A stretch of DNA of 64,000 nucleotides from Thermovenabulum gondwanense (GTDB lineage Bacteria > Bacillota > Thermosediminibacteria > Thermosediminibacterales > Thermosediminibacteraceae): the NCBI RefSeq assembly GCF_001601575.1, contig NZ_LOHZ01000015.1:1-64000 (forward strand), written 5' to 3'. A program made the position numbers and the translations under genes. Of this stretch, positions 42,785 to 52,837 are shown piece after piece; the stretch's first letter is position 1; the number at the start of each line of letters is the position of its first letter. The notes under the pieces are model-generated. The model was not told the DNA's origin and did no database searches. It was given only the letters and a program-made list of their open reading frames with translations.

Positions 42785-43903
42785 ATGAGAATCTTAAGTA
42801 TCATGACTAAAGAGTTTAAAGAGAATTTTGCCAATAAGCAGGTAATGCTCTTAATGATTTTATTCCCAATAGTGATAATTGCCATTTTAGGTTTTGCTTT
42901 TTCAAACAACTTTAATACCAATTTCAAGTTTCAGGATATAAAAGTGATTTTTACTGATAAAAGCGGTAATGAAGGTGTGTCTCTGAGTTTTAAAAAATTT
43001 ATAGAAGAGGGAAGGAAAATCGGGATTGAGTTTAAAGAAGTCGAAAAAATTGACGAAGGCATAAATAATATAAAAAATGGAAAATACTCGGCTTATATTC
43101 TTTTAAATAGCGAAGGCATTGTTTTATATAAAAACGAAAGAAATGACCTTGAAGCAAACATAATAGAAAACATGGTTAGCGTCTTTGTGGATAGATATAA
43201 AACCATAGATGCAATTGCCAGGGTCAATCCTTTGGGTTTAAAAAATATAACAAATATTGAAAGGGATTTCACTAAAATTGTTTCTCTTGATAGAAAAAAG
43301 GCTCTGACCTCCTTTGATTATTATTCTGTAACAATGCTTACTTTAATAATACTTTATGGCTCTATTGGTGGAGTATTTGCAATAGATGATGAGAGGACGA
43401 GAAAAACAGGAATGAGAATTTTAGCAAGCCCAACTAAAAAGCACGAGATATTGACAGGAAAACTTTTAGGCACCGCTTTTTCAGTATTTATACAATCCGT
43501 TATAATTTTTGCATTCAGTAAATATATCTACGGGGCTTATTGGGGTCACGATATTATTACAGTTTTTTTACTTTTAATATGTGAAATACTGTTTTCAGTA
43601 AGTATAGGCATTGGATTGGGATTTATCATAAAAAACGGAAGAGCAGCTCAAGGTTTAGTAAACGCAATAATACCATTTATTGCATTTTTAGGTGGTTCTT
43701 ATTTTCCCATAAGCAGCATGAACAGTAAACTGCTTATAAAGCTTTCAAATGCTTCTCCAATTACCTGGATAAATACTGCAATATTTAACGTAATATTAAA
43801 CAATGATTACAAATATGTATTAACCGCTGTTTTAGTAAACTTAATACCTGCTTTATTTTTTATTATTTTGTCTGCTTATTTATTTAAAAAGGAGGCTTTT
43901 TAA
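42785..43903 (+). CDS. ABC-2 permease, LnrM-like
   Basis: This 372-residue ABC-2 permease has one N-terminal helix (MLLMILFPIVIIAILGFAF), a ~130-residue external segment and five C-terminal helices including YGSIGGVFAIDDERTRKTG and ALIPFIAFLGGSYFP-like sequence. ATG 42785 is preferred over GTG 42776 because AGAGGTG fits it. It overlaps nothing but follows the ATPase by 11 bases. Confidence 0.85.
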   Translation: MRILSIMTKEFKENFANKQVMLLMILFPIVIIAILGFAFSNNFNTNFKFQDIKVIFTDKSGNEGVSLSFKKFIEEGRKIGIEFKEVEKIDEGINNIKNGKYSAYILLNSEGIVLYKNERNDLEANIIENMVSVFVDRYKTIDAIARVNPLGLKNITNIERDFTKIVSLDRKKALTSFDYYSVTMLTLIILYGSIGGVFAIDDERTRKTGMRILASPTKKHEILTGKLLGTAFSVFIQSVIIFAFSKYIYGAYWGHDIITVFLLLICEILFSVSIGIGLGFIIKNGRAAQGLVNAIIPFIAFLGGSYFPISSMNSKLLIKLSNASPITWINTAIFNVILNNDYKYVLTAVLVNLIPALFFIILSAYLFKKEAF

Positions 43904-43905
43904 AA

Positions 43906-45045
43906 ATGGGTAATTTAGCTTTGCTTATTAATAATACATTGAAATTATTTATAAGGAAAAAAAGCAATGTCCTTTTAATGTTAATGACTATAGCAGTGTC
44001 TTTAATATTTTTATTTCTCGGTTTTGCAGATAATTCGCAGTTAAAGATAGGAATTGTCAATAAAGATAACAGTGAAATATCAAAAGATTTAATAAAATCA
44101 CTTCAAAAAACAGATAAATTTAAAATTATTTTTCTTGATGAAAAAGAGATAAATGACAAAGTCTCAAGGGGAAATGTGGACAGCGCCGTAAATATCCCCT
44201 ACGGTTTCGGAGAAGGTTTAATTAAAAATGATATAGAAAAAATTGAAATTATTTCGATAAAAAGCGAAGATGTCACAATACTTTTAAAAAATTATTTAAA
44301 TCAAGAAATAGCAAACCTTTCAGGTTTAGCTTTTGCCTCAAAAGGTAATATAGAAACTTTTAAAAAAATGTATGAAGTATACAAAAACTACCCCTTTAAT
44401 TTAAAAACAGAACTTGTAAAAGATGAAACCAAAAGCATTCTTGCAACCAGGAGAAGCCTTGGTTTTTTCATAATGTTTTTAATGGTCAACACAACAAGTA
44501 TAGCAAATCTGATATTACAGGAAAAAAGAGATAAAACCTTTTATAGAGTTCTTGCATCCCCTGTTAAACCTAAAACTTATTTGTTGAGTAATTTTTTATT
44601 AAACGTTTTTGTGGCCCTTTTGCAAATAGTAATTATTTTATTGCTTTTGGCATTGCTTTTAGGGTTAAATTTTAATAGTTCACTTTTTGAAATATTTTTA
44701 GTACTAATCTCTTTTGCAATTGTATCTATTAGCCTTAGTATGATGATAATTTCTTTCTCTCCATCTACAAATTATGCAAGTAATCTCACCACATTAATTG
44801 TAACTCCAACATGCATGATTGGCGGCGTTTTTTGGCCGGTAAATATGATGCCCAAACTGCTCCAGAAATTGTCAGATTTTATGCCGCAAAAATGGGCAAT
44901 TGATGCTATAGATAAACTTCAAACCGGAAGTGGATTTGGTGATATATATATAAATATAGCGACGCTTTTAGCTTTTGCAGGGGTATTTATGCTCATTGCT
45001 ATATATAAAATAAATAGAAGCGAAAAAATGAGTGATTTTGTATAA
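43906..45045 (+). CDS. ABC-2 permease, LnrN-like
   Basis: A 379-residue second permease with the same plan (first helix VLLMLMTIAVSLIFLFLGF, long external loop, then helices with CMIGGVFWPVNMMP). AAAGGAGG lies at the end of the preceding gene, two bases separate the genes. The pair forms the membrane channel for the ATPase. Confidence 0.85.
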   Translation: MGNLALLINNTLKLFIRKKSNVLLMLMTIAVSLIFLFLGFADNSQLKIGIVNKDNSEISKDLIKSLQKTDKFKIIFLDEKEINDKVSRGNVDSAVNIPYGFGEGLIKNDIEKIEIISIKSEDVTILLKNYLNQEIANLSGLAFASKGNIETFKKMYEVYKNYPFNLKTELVKDETKSILATRRSLGFFIMFLMVNTTSIANLILQEKRDKTFYRVLASPVKPKTYLLSNFLLNVFVALLQIVIILLLLALLLGLNFNSSLFEIFLVLISFAIVSISLSMMIISFSPSTNYASNLTTLIVTPTCMIGGVFWPVNMMPKLLQKLSDFMPQKWAIDAIDKLQTGSGFGDIYINIATLLAFAGVFMLIAIYKINRSEKMSDFV

Positions 45046-45089
45046 TATAAGTAGTTAAAACTACAAAATATTCTGTTGGAGATATTGAT

Positions 45090-46210
45090 ATGGAAAATTG
45101 GCTTATATTAAGTGAGTTTTTTACTATTTTGTATCTTATAATAAAAATTTTCATCAACAAATTGGAATATCCCGCATCCTTCGTGTTTTTTATTCTTTTC
45201 TTCATTTGTATAAATATTTTGTACTACATAGTAGGAAATAAAGTCGTAAAAAGCTTTTTATTGTTATTTTCAATGGCTATTTTAATAGTAAGTTATGTTT
45301 ACGTAAACGGACTATTTATATTGCTTTTGCCTTTTAATTTATACGAGTTTGCTAATGTAAATTTTGGCTCGCCCTTTTATGGGGCTGCTTTTATACTATT
45401 AGTAACAATATTTTTGGATAAATCCATCCTTCCCGAATATATTTTAGTTTCGTTTATGGGGTATGTAATCTACAATATTTCTGTTTTTTCTTATAATAAA
45501 ATGGAAAGGTTAAAAAATCAAAATGATGAACTTAGAAAAAATTATACTCCCTTTTCGACAAGATTCATAAAAATAATGAATATGAAAAACAGTTAAAATT
45601 CACTGCACAGCTTGAAGAGAGAAACAAAATTTCTCAGAAAATACATGACAATTTAGGCCATGTTATATCAGGGAGTTTGATGCAGTTAGAAGCTGCAAAA
45701 ATCTTAATAGATGAGAATAGCGAACATGCTAAAAAATTAATACAAAATACCATTGATGTTTTAAGAGATGGGTATGGGAGCATAAGAATTGCTTTAAATA
45801 CCATGAAACCGACGACAGGACAAATGGGAATAAATAGAATAAAGCTTATGGTAGATGAATTTAGCGCAAATTCCAATATAGATGTAAGTTTTATTTACAG
45901 CGGTCCTATTGATAAAATTACGTATTTTAATTGGAATGTTATTTTTGAAAATATAAAAGAGGCTTTGACAAATGTATTAAAACATTCAAAAGCAACAAAA
46001 GTGATGGTAAGCATAAATGTGCTCAATAAGTTCATTAAAACAGAAGTAAAAGATAATGGTATAGGAGCTCCTGTAATTAAAAAAGATCTTGGATTGGCGG
46101 GGATTGAGGAAAGAAGCGAAAGCATAGGTGGAAAAGTTATAATAGACGGGTCAAACGGTTTTTCCGTAATAGTATTGTTGCCATTAGAAGGTGAAAAAAA
46201 TGGTTATTAA
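45090..46210 (+). pseudogene. DesK/LnrJ-type sensor histidine kinase, frameshifted in an A-run
   Basis: The first frame (45090-45596) encodes five or six membrane helices and the linker NQNDELRKN, then enters a wrong frame and stops. The second frame resumes LYSLFDKIHKNNEYEKQLKF, then the HisKA_3 H-box ISQKIHDNLGHVISGSL and ATPase motifs NIKEALTNVLKHSKAT and DNGIGA, ending at 46210. The break falls in a run of six A at 45536-45541, so one extra A would explain it. This is either a pseudogene, an error, or slippage-dependent expression. Restored length would be ~373 residues. The response regulator gene directly overlaps its end. Confidence 0.75.
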
Positions 46211-46853
46211 ACTTTTGATAGCAGATGATGACCCTTTAATAAGAGAAAGTCTTAAAATAATTTTCAGTATGGATGATGATTTTGAAGTTGTGTTCTGCGC
46301 AGAAGATGGGTTAAAGGCAGTTGAATACGCAGCCCAAAATCCTGTAGATGTAGCTTTATTAGATGTAAGAATGCCAGTATTAAATGGTGTTGAAGCAACT
46401 AAGGAAATATGCAGTAAATCGGATATAAAAATATTAATTCTCACGACCTTCGATGACGATGAATACATATTTGACGCAATAAAATATGGAGCAAAAGGGT
46501 ATCTACTTAAAAATAATCCGCCTGATAAAATAAAAAATGCAATAAAAATGGTATATGAAGGTAACTCTGTTTTGCAGGATGTGGTATTTGAGAAAATAAA
46601 AGAGGGACTTCAAGTAAAGAAGCAAAAAGATAAAACCAATGAAATTGACTTATCTATTTTTTCAAAAAGAGAAAGAGAGATAATTGAGCTTATTTCTATG
46701 GGTTTATCGAATAAAGAAATTGCAGAAAGATTATTTATTTCCGAAGGTACGGTTAAAAATTATATCACATCTATTTTGGATAAAACAGGTTTTAAGCACA
46801 GGATTCAAATTGCTTTACTTTTCTTAAAAATCAAGGGAACTAATCGGTGGTGA
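46200..46853 (+). CDS. NarL/LuxR-family response regulator
   Basis: This 217-residue regulator has a receiver (IKLLIADDDPLIRESL, VALLDVRMPVLNG, conserved Lys in GYLLKNN) and a LuxR-type helix-turn-helix (LSIFSKREREIIELISMGLS, then NKEIAERLFISEGTVKNYI). ATG 46200 follows GAAGGTGA and overlaps the kinase stop. It should activate the exporter genes; no binding site could be assigned by eye. Confidence 0.9.
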   Translation: MVIKLLIADDDPLIRESLKIIFSMDDDFEVVFCAEDGLKAVEYAAQNPVDVALLDVRMPVLNGVEATKEICSKSDIKILILTTFDDDEYIFDAIKYGAKGYLLKNNPPDKIKNAIKMVYEGNSVLQDVVFEKIKEGLQVKKQKDKTNEIDLSIFSKREREIIELISMGLSNKEIAERLFISEGTVKNYITSILDKTGFKHRIQIALLFLKIKGTNRW

Positions 46854-47011
46854 TTGTAAATTTTCATTCATTTTGTAAATTTTAAAGATTGCTTCCTTGG
46901 TATTGCTAGAAAAGTATTTTATTTAATGTTGAGGTAAAAACTTTTTGAGTTACTTAAAACTTAGAGAGATAGAGTAAGTAGCTGTAGAAAAAGTGATTAT
47001 ATATGAAAATT

Positions 47012-47045
47012 AAGAGAAGTCCTGTTAACGGACTTCTCTCTTATC
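47012..47045. terminator. Bidirectional terminator
   Basis: GAGAAGTCC pairs with GGACTTCTC across TGTTAAC, with A/T-rich flanks on both sides, between the convergent regulator and S-component genes. 46854-47010 holds no gene. Confidence 0.7.
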
Positions 47046-47102
47046 TTGTAAAATAATAAATTTTAAGTATAACTTTCTTTAAATTTTGGCTTTTATAATC
47101 AC

Positions 47103-47582
47103 TTAATCTTTTATTTTCTTCAGCAGTAAAATTATTGTACTTCCAATTATTCCGCCAAGAAAAGCTGTAAAAAGTTGCGGTAAAGTAAAGGTTTGAACCA
47201 CCAGAGCAGGCACTTTAATGCTTAGACTTTTAAGAATATATTTTACTGAAATTAAAAACCATAAGTATTTAACTACTGATGCCAATGATATTCCAAATAT
47301 TATATTTTTTTGAGAGGAAAAAATCCATGCATAGAGAGCATTGCCTATCATAATAAAAGGAATCATAGGTGGAAATTTTAAAATACCCACAAAAAAAGCA
47401 ATTACAGGAGTCAAAAGACCAATAGAAATTCCAGAATACATTCCAACTGTGCCTGCGGCGATTATTAACATTGCATTTACAAGGGAACCCGTTATTAGTT
47501 GGGGCATTTTAAAAGATTGAACGATTAAGGTTAAAGCCAGTAAAAGGGCAGTTCTTATTAAAGATTTTGTTTCAAATTTCAT
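47103..47582 (-). CDS. ECF-transporter S component
   Basis: This 159-residue membrane protein has about six hydrophobic helices and begins LIRTALLLALTLIVQSFKMP, the S-component hallmark near the N terminus; GSLVNAMLIIAAGTVGMYSG and PPMIPFIMIGNALYA follow. It would bind a vitamin or similar ligand and work with a shared EcfAAT module that is not in the window. ATG 47582 is served by GAAGGGAG. The ligand cannot be assigned. A small hairpin (ATCCTC/GAGGAT) lies in its leader but fits no riboswitch I know. Confidence 0.78.
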   Translation of the reverse strand: MKFETKSLIRTALLLALTLIVQSFKMPQLITGSLVNAMLIIAAGTVGMYSGISIGLLTPVIAFFVGILKFPPMIPFIMIGNALYAWIFSSQKNIIFGISLASVVKYLWFLISVKYILKSLSIKVPALVVQTFTLPQLFTAFLGGIIGSTIILLLKKIKD

Positions 47583-47840
47583 AATACCTTCTCCCTTCGT
47601 TTCGGAATACATCCTCACGTAAGGAGGATAATTGTACTATTATGTTACAATAGATAACCAAAAATTACAATAAATAATAATTTTTTATAGATTTAAGAAA
47701 TTCAAAGCGACTATACCTGCTAAAAGAATTGCAATACAGTCCTTTCAAACCATATAACTATTTTTAGCACCTTTTTTAATAGAAATTAATATTTTATGTA
47801 TTAGACAAATATATCGAGTAAAACTGAGGAGGGGAAGGAA

Positions 47841-48584
47841 ATGACAACCGAGGAACTCATAAAAAAGATGCGAGAACTGGTTGATGAAATAGATCTTGAT
47901 AAAGAACCTGAAGAAGTAGAAAAAAGTTTGGAAGAAATGCTGAGTTGTTTTAAATCCCATAAATGCAGTGCTTCTATTTTTTGTCATTTAATTGCTACTA
48001 TATTTTTGAATAAAAAATGCGGACTTAAAGAGATTAAGAAAGAAATAAGGGATATAGAAAAGAAGTTAGACGATCCTTGTAACGGGCTTGCTGAAATAAA
48101 GGAAGAAATAAAGGATATTGAGGAAAAACTTGATAATCCTGACTTTGGCCTTGAGGAAATAAAAGAAGAAATAAAGGAAATTGAAGAAAAGTTGGATAAA
48201 TTAGTGCCTCCGGGAGCAGGAAACATATTAACTACCGGCCCAGTTGTAGCTGATAATGGAGTGAACAGTATATTAGCTAAGGTGATGAACAATACTGATA
48301 ATACCGTAACCGTTACCGTTAAACTATTTGATATTGGCACATGTCCTGATCCTAAAGAACTTTTACAATCTTTCGAACTTGAGATTGAAAGTAAATGTGC
48401 TAAGACGGTAGTATTGCAAAAGCCAACAACCGAATGGGAAGTAGTATATGAAGGAGTGGTCCCAGGAGTATATGTTTTCACCGCAGGCAGGAAAAATGCT
48501 GAAAATGCACCTATTTCAGCCAGTGAATTGGTAGAAACAAATCTCTTCAGGCACAGCGAACATGTAGTAAGTATTGACCCATAA
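47841..48584 (+). CDS. Repeat coiled-coil protein with C-terminal beta domain
   Basis: The 247-residue protein has an acidic helical N terminus with Cys/His (CFKSHKCSASIFCHLIATIF), then three tandem coiled-coil repeats of ~20 residues based on GLxEIKEEIKDIEEKLDNP (about residues 60-125, DNA 48016-48205). A C-terminal ~115-residue beta-rich domain follows (VVADNGVNSILAKVMNNTDN, VPGVYVFTAGRKN). There is no signal peptide. The plan recalls spore-coat or exosporium-type proteins of Clostridia, which is inference. GGAGGGGAAGG precedes the ATG and a strong terminator follows. Confidence 0.65.
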   Translation: MTTEELIKKMRELVDEIDLDKEPEEVEKSLEEMLSCFKSHKCSASIFCHLIATIFLNKKCGLKEIKKEIRDIEKKLDDPCNGLAEIKEEIKDIEEKLDNPDFGLEEIKEEIKEIEEKLDKLVPPGAGNILTTGPVVADNGVNSILAKVMNNTDNTVTVTVKLFDIGTCPDPKELLQSFELEIESKCAKTVVLQKPTTEWEVVYEGVVPGVYVFTAGRKNAENAPISASELVETNLFRHSEHVVSIDP

Positions 48585-48596
48585 AATTAATAGAAT

Positions 48597-48632
48597 AAAA
48601 CCCGGATGAAAAAACTTCATCCGGGTTTTGAC
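48597..48632. terminator. Strong bidirectional terminator
   Basis: AAAACCCGGATGAA pairs with TTCATCCGGGTTTT across a 4-base loop. Confidence 0.88.
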
Positions 48633-48634
48633 TA

Positions 48635-48751
48635 TTATAAAGGAAGCTTTCTTCCCAATCCCAGGTTTAAAGCCCTGTTCAAAATTTCTCTTCCCAAAAC
48701 CACATCTTCTACCGCCATACCTATATTACTGTTTACGATAAGTTCATCCAT
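48635..48751 (-). pseudogene. Ornithine cyclodeaminase-family C-terminal fragment
   Basis: The minus-strand frame reads MDELIVNSNIGMAVEDVVLG, then REILNRALNLGLGRKLPL and a stop. GMAVEDVVLGREI followed by a Gly-rich helix is the C-terminal end of ornithine cyclodeaminase/mu-crystallin enzymes (~320 residues). Only the last 37 codons remain, directly behind the DUF255 gene. Confidence 0.6.
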
Positions 48752-48752
48752 G

Positions 48753-50759
48753 TTATTTATTATCAATTTCAAGAAGTTTTTTTAAATCTTCCAGTGTTGT
48801 TACTGGACTTTTGCAGGAGCCGTTTTTGCAAACATAAGCGGCTGTATTACCGTCTATTGGTTGGTAGTTTTCGTAAGAGGGAATAATATCTTTTATATCA
48901 TCGGCATAAGCCCATACGGTGAAGGGCAAAAAATTTGACATGAGGTATGCTGAAAATATTTTTGGGTTATTTCCGGATATCACAACTTCTATTCCCTTTA
49001 GGTTATGAAGAAATGCATATAGGAAAAAAGTATAAGAAACAGGATTTTTCTTAATTTTGCCTCCAAAAACTTTAAACTGCTTGTCGGCTATTTCTTCAAT
49101 TTTAGAGTCGTGTAGCAATCTCGATAGCCGGATGAGGGAATATGCCGCTACGGAATTTCCCGATGGAACCGCACCGTCGTAAACTTCTTTTGTGCGAACG
49201 GGTAAATGCTCTATATCATTACCGGTAAGAAAAAACCCTCCTTCTTCATTGTCGTAAAATAGTTCTATAGTTTCGTCCAATAAAGATTTTGCTTTTATAA
49301 TATATGTTTTATCTAAGGTATATTCGTAAGCTTCTATTAATGACCATATAAGATAGATATAATCATCAAAGGTGGCTTTACCTCTCATAAGGCCATCTTT
49401 GTAGCCCACATGAAGGCGACCGTCCGTATCAAAAACATAATCAAGTATAAACTTCAATGCTGTCTCGGCTTCTTTTTTGTAGATATCGCTTTTTGTAATT
49501 CCATATGCTTTCAATAAAGCACATATCATAAGGCTGTTATTAGAAACTAAAATTTTTTCATCTCTGAAAGGTTTTATCCTTTTTTCCCTGTATTCAAAAA
49601 GCTTTCTTCTTGTATCTTCATTCATTTTGCAGGACAAATCTTTCCCTATCAAATTGGGTATGTTCTTTCCTTCAAAATTTCCTTTTTCTGTTATGTTATA
49701 ATTTGCGATAAATTCATCGGCGTTTTCCCTTAGAATATTCTTTATTTCCTGCAAATCCCAGGTGTAAAATTTTCCTTCTTCACCTTCCGAATCGGCATCC
49801 TCGGCGGTATAAAACCCTCCTTCGGGATTTTTTAGGTTTCTCAGAACATAATCTATAATTTCAACACAAAAAGTCTTAAAAAATTCATCCTTTGTAATTT
49901 TGAAGGTCTCGGCACAAACATAAGCAATCAAAGCATTATCGTATAACATCTTTTCAAAATGAGGCACAAGCCATATCTTATCGGTGGAATACCTGCATAA
50001 ACCGAAACCGATATGGTCGTAAATTCCTCCTTTATACATATTTATCAACGTATTTTTTACCATTTCGAGTGCCATGGGGTCTTTTTTGTAATCGTAGTAC
50101 CCAAGGAGGAAAAGTAGGGTTGAAGCCATTGGGAATTTTGGAGCTCCGAAAAAGCCGCCGTATTTTTGATCGTAGGAGGATGAAAGAACATCATAAGCCT
50201 CTTCTATTACCTCAGGGCTAAGATCTCCGGCATTTTTTCGAGAAAAGTCATTTATTGAGGATACGTGTTCTTTACCTATCAATATTAATCTTTCTTTTTC
50301 TTTTTGCCAGAGTTCATTTATCTTTAAAAGAACCGTTTTCAAACCGGGCCTGCCGAATAAATCTTCTTTTGGCAAATAAGTTGCTGCAAATACGGGGTAT
50401 TTCGTTGGGGTCATGATGATGGTCAAAGGCCAGCCTCCGCTACCGGTAAATGTTTGACATACTGTCATGTAAAAATTGTCTACATCGGGATGTTCTTCTC
50501 TATCGACTTTTATTGATATGTAATATTTGTTTAGCAAATCCCCGACCTCTTCATCTTCGAAGCTTTCTCTCTCCATAACGTGGCACCAGTGGCAGGTGGA
50601 ATAACCGATGCTTAAAAATATTAATTTATCTTCAGCAAGTGCTTTTTCAAAGGCTTCCTCTCCCCACGGGTACCAGTCTACAGGATTATATGCATGTTGA
50701 AGAAGGTAGGGAGATTTCTCATTTATCAACCTGTTAGCCTTTTTGCTGTTAATATTCAT
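48753..50759 (-). CDS. DUF255 thioredoxin-fold protein (YyaL/SPATA20-like)
   Basis: This 668-residue protein starts [20 protein letters not shown] and has the thioredoxin-like motif [10 protein letters not shown] (Cys-x2-Cys at ~55) with DREEHPDVD, then an (alpha/alpha)6-barrel region resembling N-acylglucosamine epimerases ([34 protein letters not shown]). Function is not established in bacteria. I choose ATG 50759 because GGAGG lies 8 bases before it, whereas it is too close to the ATG at 50765. Upstream is not coding. Confidence 0.88.
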   Translation of the reverse strand: MNINSKKANRLINEKSPYLLQHAYNPVDWYPWGEEAFEKALAEDKLIFLSIGYSTCHWCHVMERESFEDEEVGDLLNKYYISIKVDREEHPDVDNFYMTVCQTFTGSGGWPLTIIMTPTKYPVFAATYLPKEDLFGRPGLKTVLLKINELWQKEKERLILIGKEHVSSINDFSRKNAGDLSPEVIEEAYDVLSSSYDQKYGGFFGAPKFPMASTLLFLLGYYDYKKDPMALEMVKNTLINMYKGGIYDHIGFGLCRYSTDKIWLVPHFEKMLYDNALIAYVCAETFKITKDEFFKTFCVEIIDYVLRNLKNPEGGFYTAEDADSEGEEGKFYTWDLQEIKNILRENADEFIANYNITEKGNFEGKNIPNLIGKDLSCKMNEDTRRKLFEYREKRIKPFRDEKILVSNNSLMICALLKAYGITKSDIYKKEAETALKFILDYVFDTDGRLHVGYKDGLMRGKATFDDYIYLIWSLIEAYEYTLDKTYIIKAKSLLDETIELFYDNEEGGFFLTGNDIEHLPVRTKEVYDGAVPSGNSVAAYSLIRLSRLLHDSKIEEIADKQFKVFGGKIKKNPVSYTFFLYAFLHNLKGIEVVISGNNPKIFSAYLMSNFLPFTVWAYADDIKDIIPSYENYQPIDGNTAAYVCKNGSCKSPVTTLEDLKKLLEIDNK

Positions 50760-51076
50760 AGCCATTACCTCCGAACAAAATTTGTACTTATTATTACACT
50801 TAAAAGGGAAATTAATTAAAAAAAACTCTAGGGAAATACTCAAAGGAATTTTAAGGAAAATTTATATGGAAACACCCAAACTATTAAAGATTAAAAGGCA
50901 TATACAGCTAAATGGAAATAAAAATAATTGAGGACTGCATTACAGAACAAAAAATGGGCTTGATATTATTTGAAAGAAAAATTTTTTTGTTTATAATTAA
51001 ATTAATAACAAATTTATTATTTTTTAGGGGAAGTACCATTGCGCCGATTTGATACACACAAGAAACAGAAGGTTTT

Positions 51077-51103
51077 AAAGACCTCCTGCGGGGAGGTCTT
51101 TTT
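51077..51103 (+). terminator. Rho-independent terminator
   Basis: AAAGACCTCC pairs with GGAGGTCTTT across TGCGG and is followed by TTTAGC. It is framed by TTTGATACA (near 51049) and TGTATCAAA (near 51126), an outer inverted repeat. It may be what is left of a leader attenuator for the lost MFS gene. 50770-51040 holds nothing else I can support. Confidence 0.6.
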
Positions 51104-51137
51104 AGCATGCAATTTTTCGGAGGTTTGTATCAAATGA

Positions 51138-51458
51138 ATAGTCGTAATTATTTTTATATCTTTTACGAATAATCCAGCTTTTAGCGTTTTATTCATTGCT
51201 CTTATCGGAACGTGCCATGCATTATCCCGGCCCATATTTCTGGATATACAAAATAAATCTATAATCACAGAAAGTAGAGCTACTCTTTTATCAATTTATT
51301 CTATGATAATTAATGTTATATGTGCGGTTATAAACCTGTTAGTAGGAAAGGCTGCGGATATTTCCATAGAAGCGGTTTTTACTACATGTGGTATTGCTGC
51401 GGCTTTAGCGTTTATTTTAATCTATGTCTATTTTTATCTTCCTGTCAAGAAGGTTTAA
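51138..51458 (+). pseudogene. MFS transporter, C-terminal fragment
   Basis: The frame without a start reads IIFISFTNNPAFSVLFIALI, RPIFLDIQNKSIITESRATL, LVGKAADISIEAVFTTCGIA and ends FYLPVKKV. It holds the last three or so transmembrane helices of a major facilitator transporter, including the R-x-T-x-L-S loop typical of helix 10. The first ~270 residues are missing. Confidence 0.65.
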
Positions 51459-51505
51459 CTTTTAGCGAAAAGGGAAAACAAACAGCATATATTAAAGAAA
51501 AAAAG

Positions 51506-51543
51506 AATAAATAAGCAGGCCATGAGCGCCTGCTTATTTATTC
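51506..51543. terminator. Bidirectional terminator overlapping the FAH stop
   Basis: AATAAGCAGGC pairs with GCCTGCTTATT across CATGAGC. Its right arm reaches the stop codon of the minus-strand gene at 51538. Confidence 0.8.
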
Positions 51544-52293
51544 TTTAACCGTATTTTTTAAAGTACCAATTTTATCAATTACTACTTCAACAATATCTCC
51601 CGGTTTTATCGGTCCTACACCGGAAGGAGTTCCGGTCAGGATTACATCGCCCGGAAAAAGTGTCATTATAGAAGAAATAAAAGCAACTATGTATGGAATT
51701 TTGAAAATAAGGTTTGAAGTATTCGAGTTTTGTTTTATTTCACCGTTTAATAAAAGCTTTATAGAAAGATTGCTTGGGTCTAAATCTGTTTCTATCCAGG
51801 GACCTAACGGGCAGAACGTATTAAAGGATTTACTGCGGGTCCATTGAACATCTTTTTTCTGAAGGTCTCTTGCGGTTACATCATTAGCACAGGTATATCC
51901 GAATATGTATTCGAAAGCTTTTTCTTCTTTTACGTTATAAGCTTCTTTGCCGATGACAATTGCCAGTTCTGCTTCGTAATCTACTCGCTTAGTTGACCTG
52001 GGAATTATAATTTCTTCTTCAGGACCTATTACTGTGGTAGGAGGCTTAATAAAAATTATTGGTTCTTCGGGAACCTCGAGTTTAAATTCCCGGGCATGAT
52101 CGGCATAATTAAGTCCTAAACAAACTATTTTAGAAGGCTCAGCCGGAGCTAATAATTTTACTTCTTTTAAGGGAATGGACTCACCATTAAACTTTGTTTC
52201 AATAAAAGGCAGGGTTGACATAGGTTTAATATTTTCACCCTCCAGTAATCCCCAATGGATGTGCCCTTTATGAGAAAATCTACAAAAACGCAT
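51538..52293 (-). CDS. Fumarylacetoacetate hydrolase-family protein
   Basis: This 251-residue enzyme has the family core: CLGLNYADHAREF, FIKPPTTVIGPEEEI, DYEAELAIVIGKEA with the metal-binding Glu residues, GYTCANDVTARDLQKKD and LFPGDVILTGTPSGVGP. FAH proteins hydrolyse or decarboxylate acylpyruvates or related C-C bonds; the substrate cannot be told. It lies 42 bases after luxS on the same strand and may share its transcript. Confidence 0.9.
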   Translation of the reverse strand: MRFCRFSHKGHIHWGLLEGENIKPMSTLPFIETKFNGESIPLKEVKLLAPAEPSKIVCLGLNYADHAREFKLEVPEEPIIFIKPPTTVIGPEEEIIIPRSTKRVDYEAELAIVIGKEAYNVKEEKAFEYIFGYTCANDVTARDLQKKDVQWTRSKSFNTFCPLGPWIETDLDPSNLSIKLLLNGEIKQNSNTSNLIFKIPYIVAFISSIMTLFPGDVILTGTPSGVGPIKPGDIVEVVIDKIGTLKNTVKE

Positions 52294-52335
52294 TTATATT
52301 ACCCCCAAAAACTTATTTTTAATTAATTATATCAT

Positions 52336-52779
52336 TCAAAGTATTGAAATACCCTGATCTAAAACACTCCGGGCAATTTCTTTTGCATCTTCTAAAGAAT
52401 GGTCTTTGAAATTACCGCATTGTATTTCATTTGCCGCTGGTACCTCTTTTGATTCCAATACTTTTTTTAACGAGTTCTCTACCGCTTTTTTAATTTCTTT
52501 TAGAGGTGTCACATTAAATTTTATCAGGTAAAATCCCGTCCTGCATCCCATTGGTGAAATATCAATAACCTTATCCAATTCATCCCTTAAAAATCCGGCC
52601 AGGAGATGCTCTAAAGTATGTATTCCACCGGTTGATATACTTTTGCTATTGGGTGTGATAAATCTAATATCATATTTTGCTATAATATCCCCTTTTTCTC
52701 CTTCCTCAACAGCTGCTAACCGGACATAGGGTGCTTTTACTTTTGTATGATCCAGTTCAAAGCTTTCTACCCTTGCCAT
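52336..52779 (-). CDS. luxS: S-ribosylhomocysteine lyase
   Basis: The 147-residue LuxS enzyme converts S-ribosylhomocysteine to homocysteine and the AI-2 precursor. VESFELDHTKVKAPYVRLAA, HTLEHLLAGFLRD (zinc ligands His-x3-His) and MGCRTGFYL with the catalytic Cys, plus CGNFKDHSLE, are all present. AAGGAGG lies before the ATG at 52779. Pfs/MTAN nucleosidase is not in this window. The methionine gamma-lyase-type gene 1 kb away gives a small sulfur-amino-acid neighbourhood. Confidence 0.97.
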   Translation of the reverse strand: MARVESFELDHTKVKAPYVRLAAVEEGEKGDIIAKYDIRFITPNSKSISTGGIHTLEHLLAGFLRDELDKVIDISPMGCRTGFYLIKFNVTPLKEIKKAVENSLKKVLESKEVPAANEIQCGNFKDHSLEDAKEIARSVLDQGISIL

Positions 52780-52837
52780 AATTAACCTCCTTTTGAAGAA
52801 AAACGTTTAAATCCAATATTTCTTCAAAAACTATAAA

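Noticed and set aside
47583-47660. Riboswitch in the S-component leader
   Set aside because: A small ATCCTC/GAGGAT hairpin is present but it fits no vitamin or queuosine riboswitch pattern known to me.
48016-48205. CRISPR-like or satellite repeat
   Set aside because: The three units are in frame, encode a heptad coiled coil and are not separated by spacers.
51025-51101. T-box leader before the MFS fragment (GGGGAAGTACC... then a terminator)
   Set aside because: The T-box core GGTGGTACCGCG is not matched, and stem I and the specifier loop are not recognisable; only the terminator is certain.
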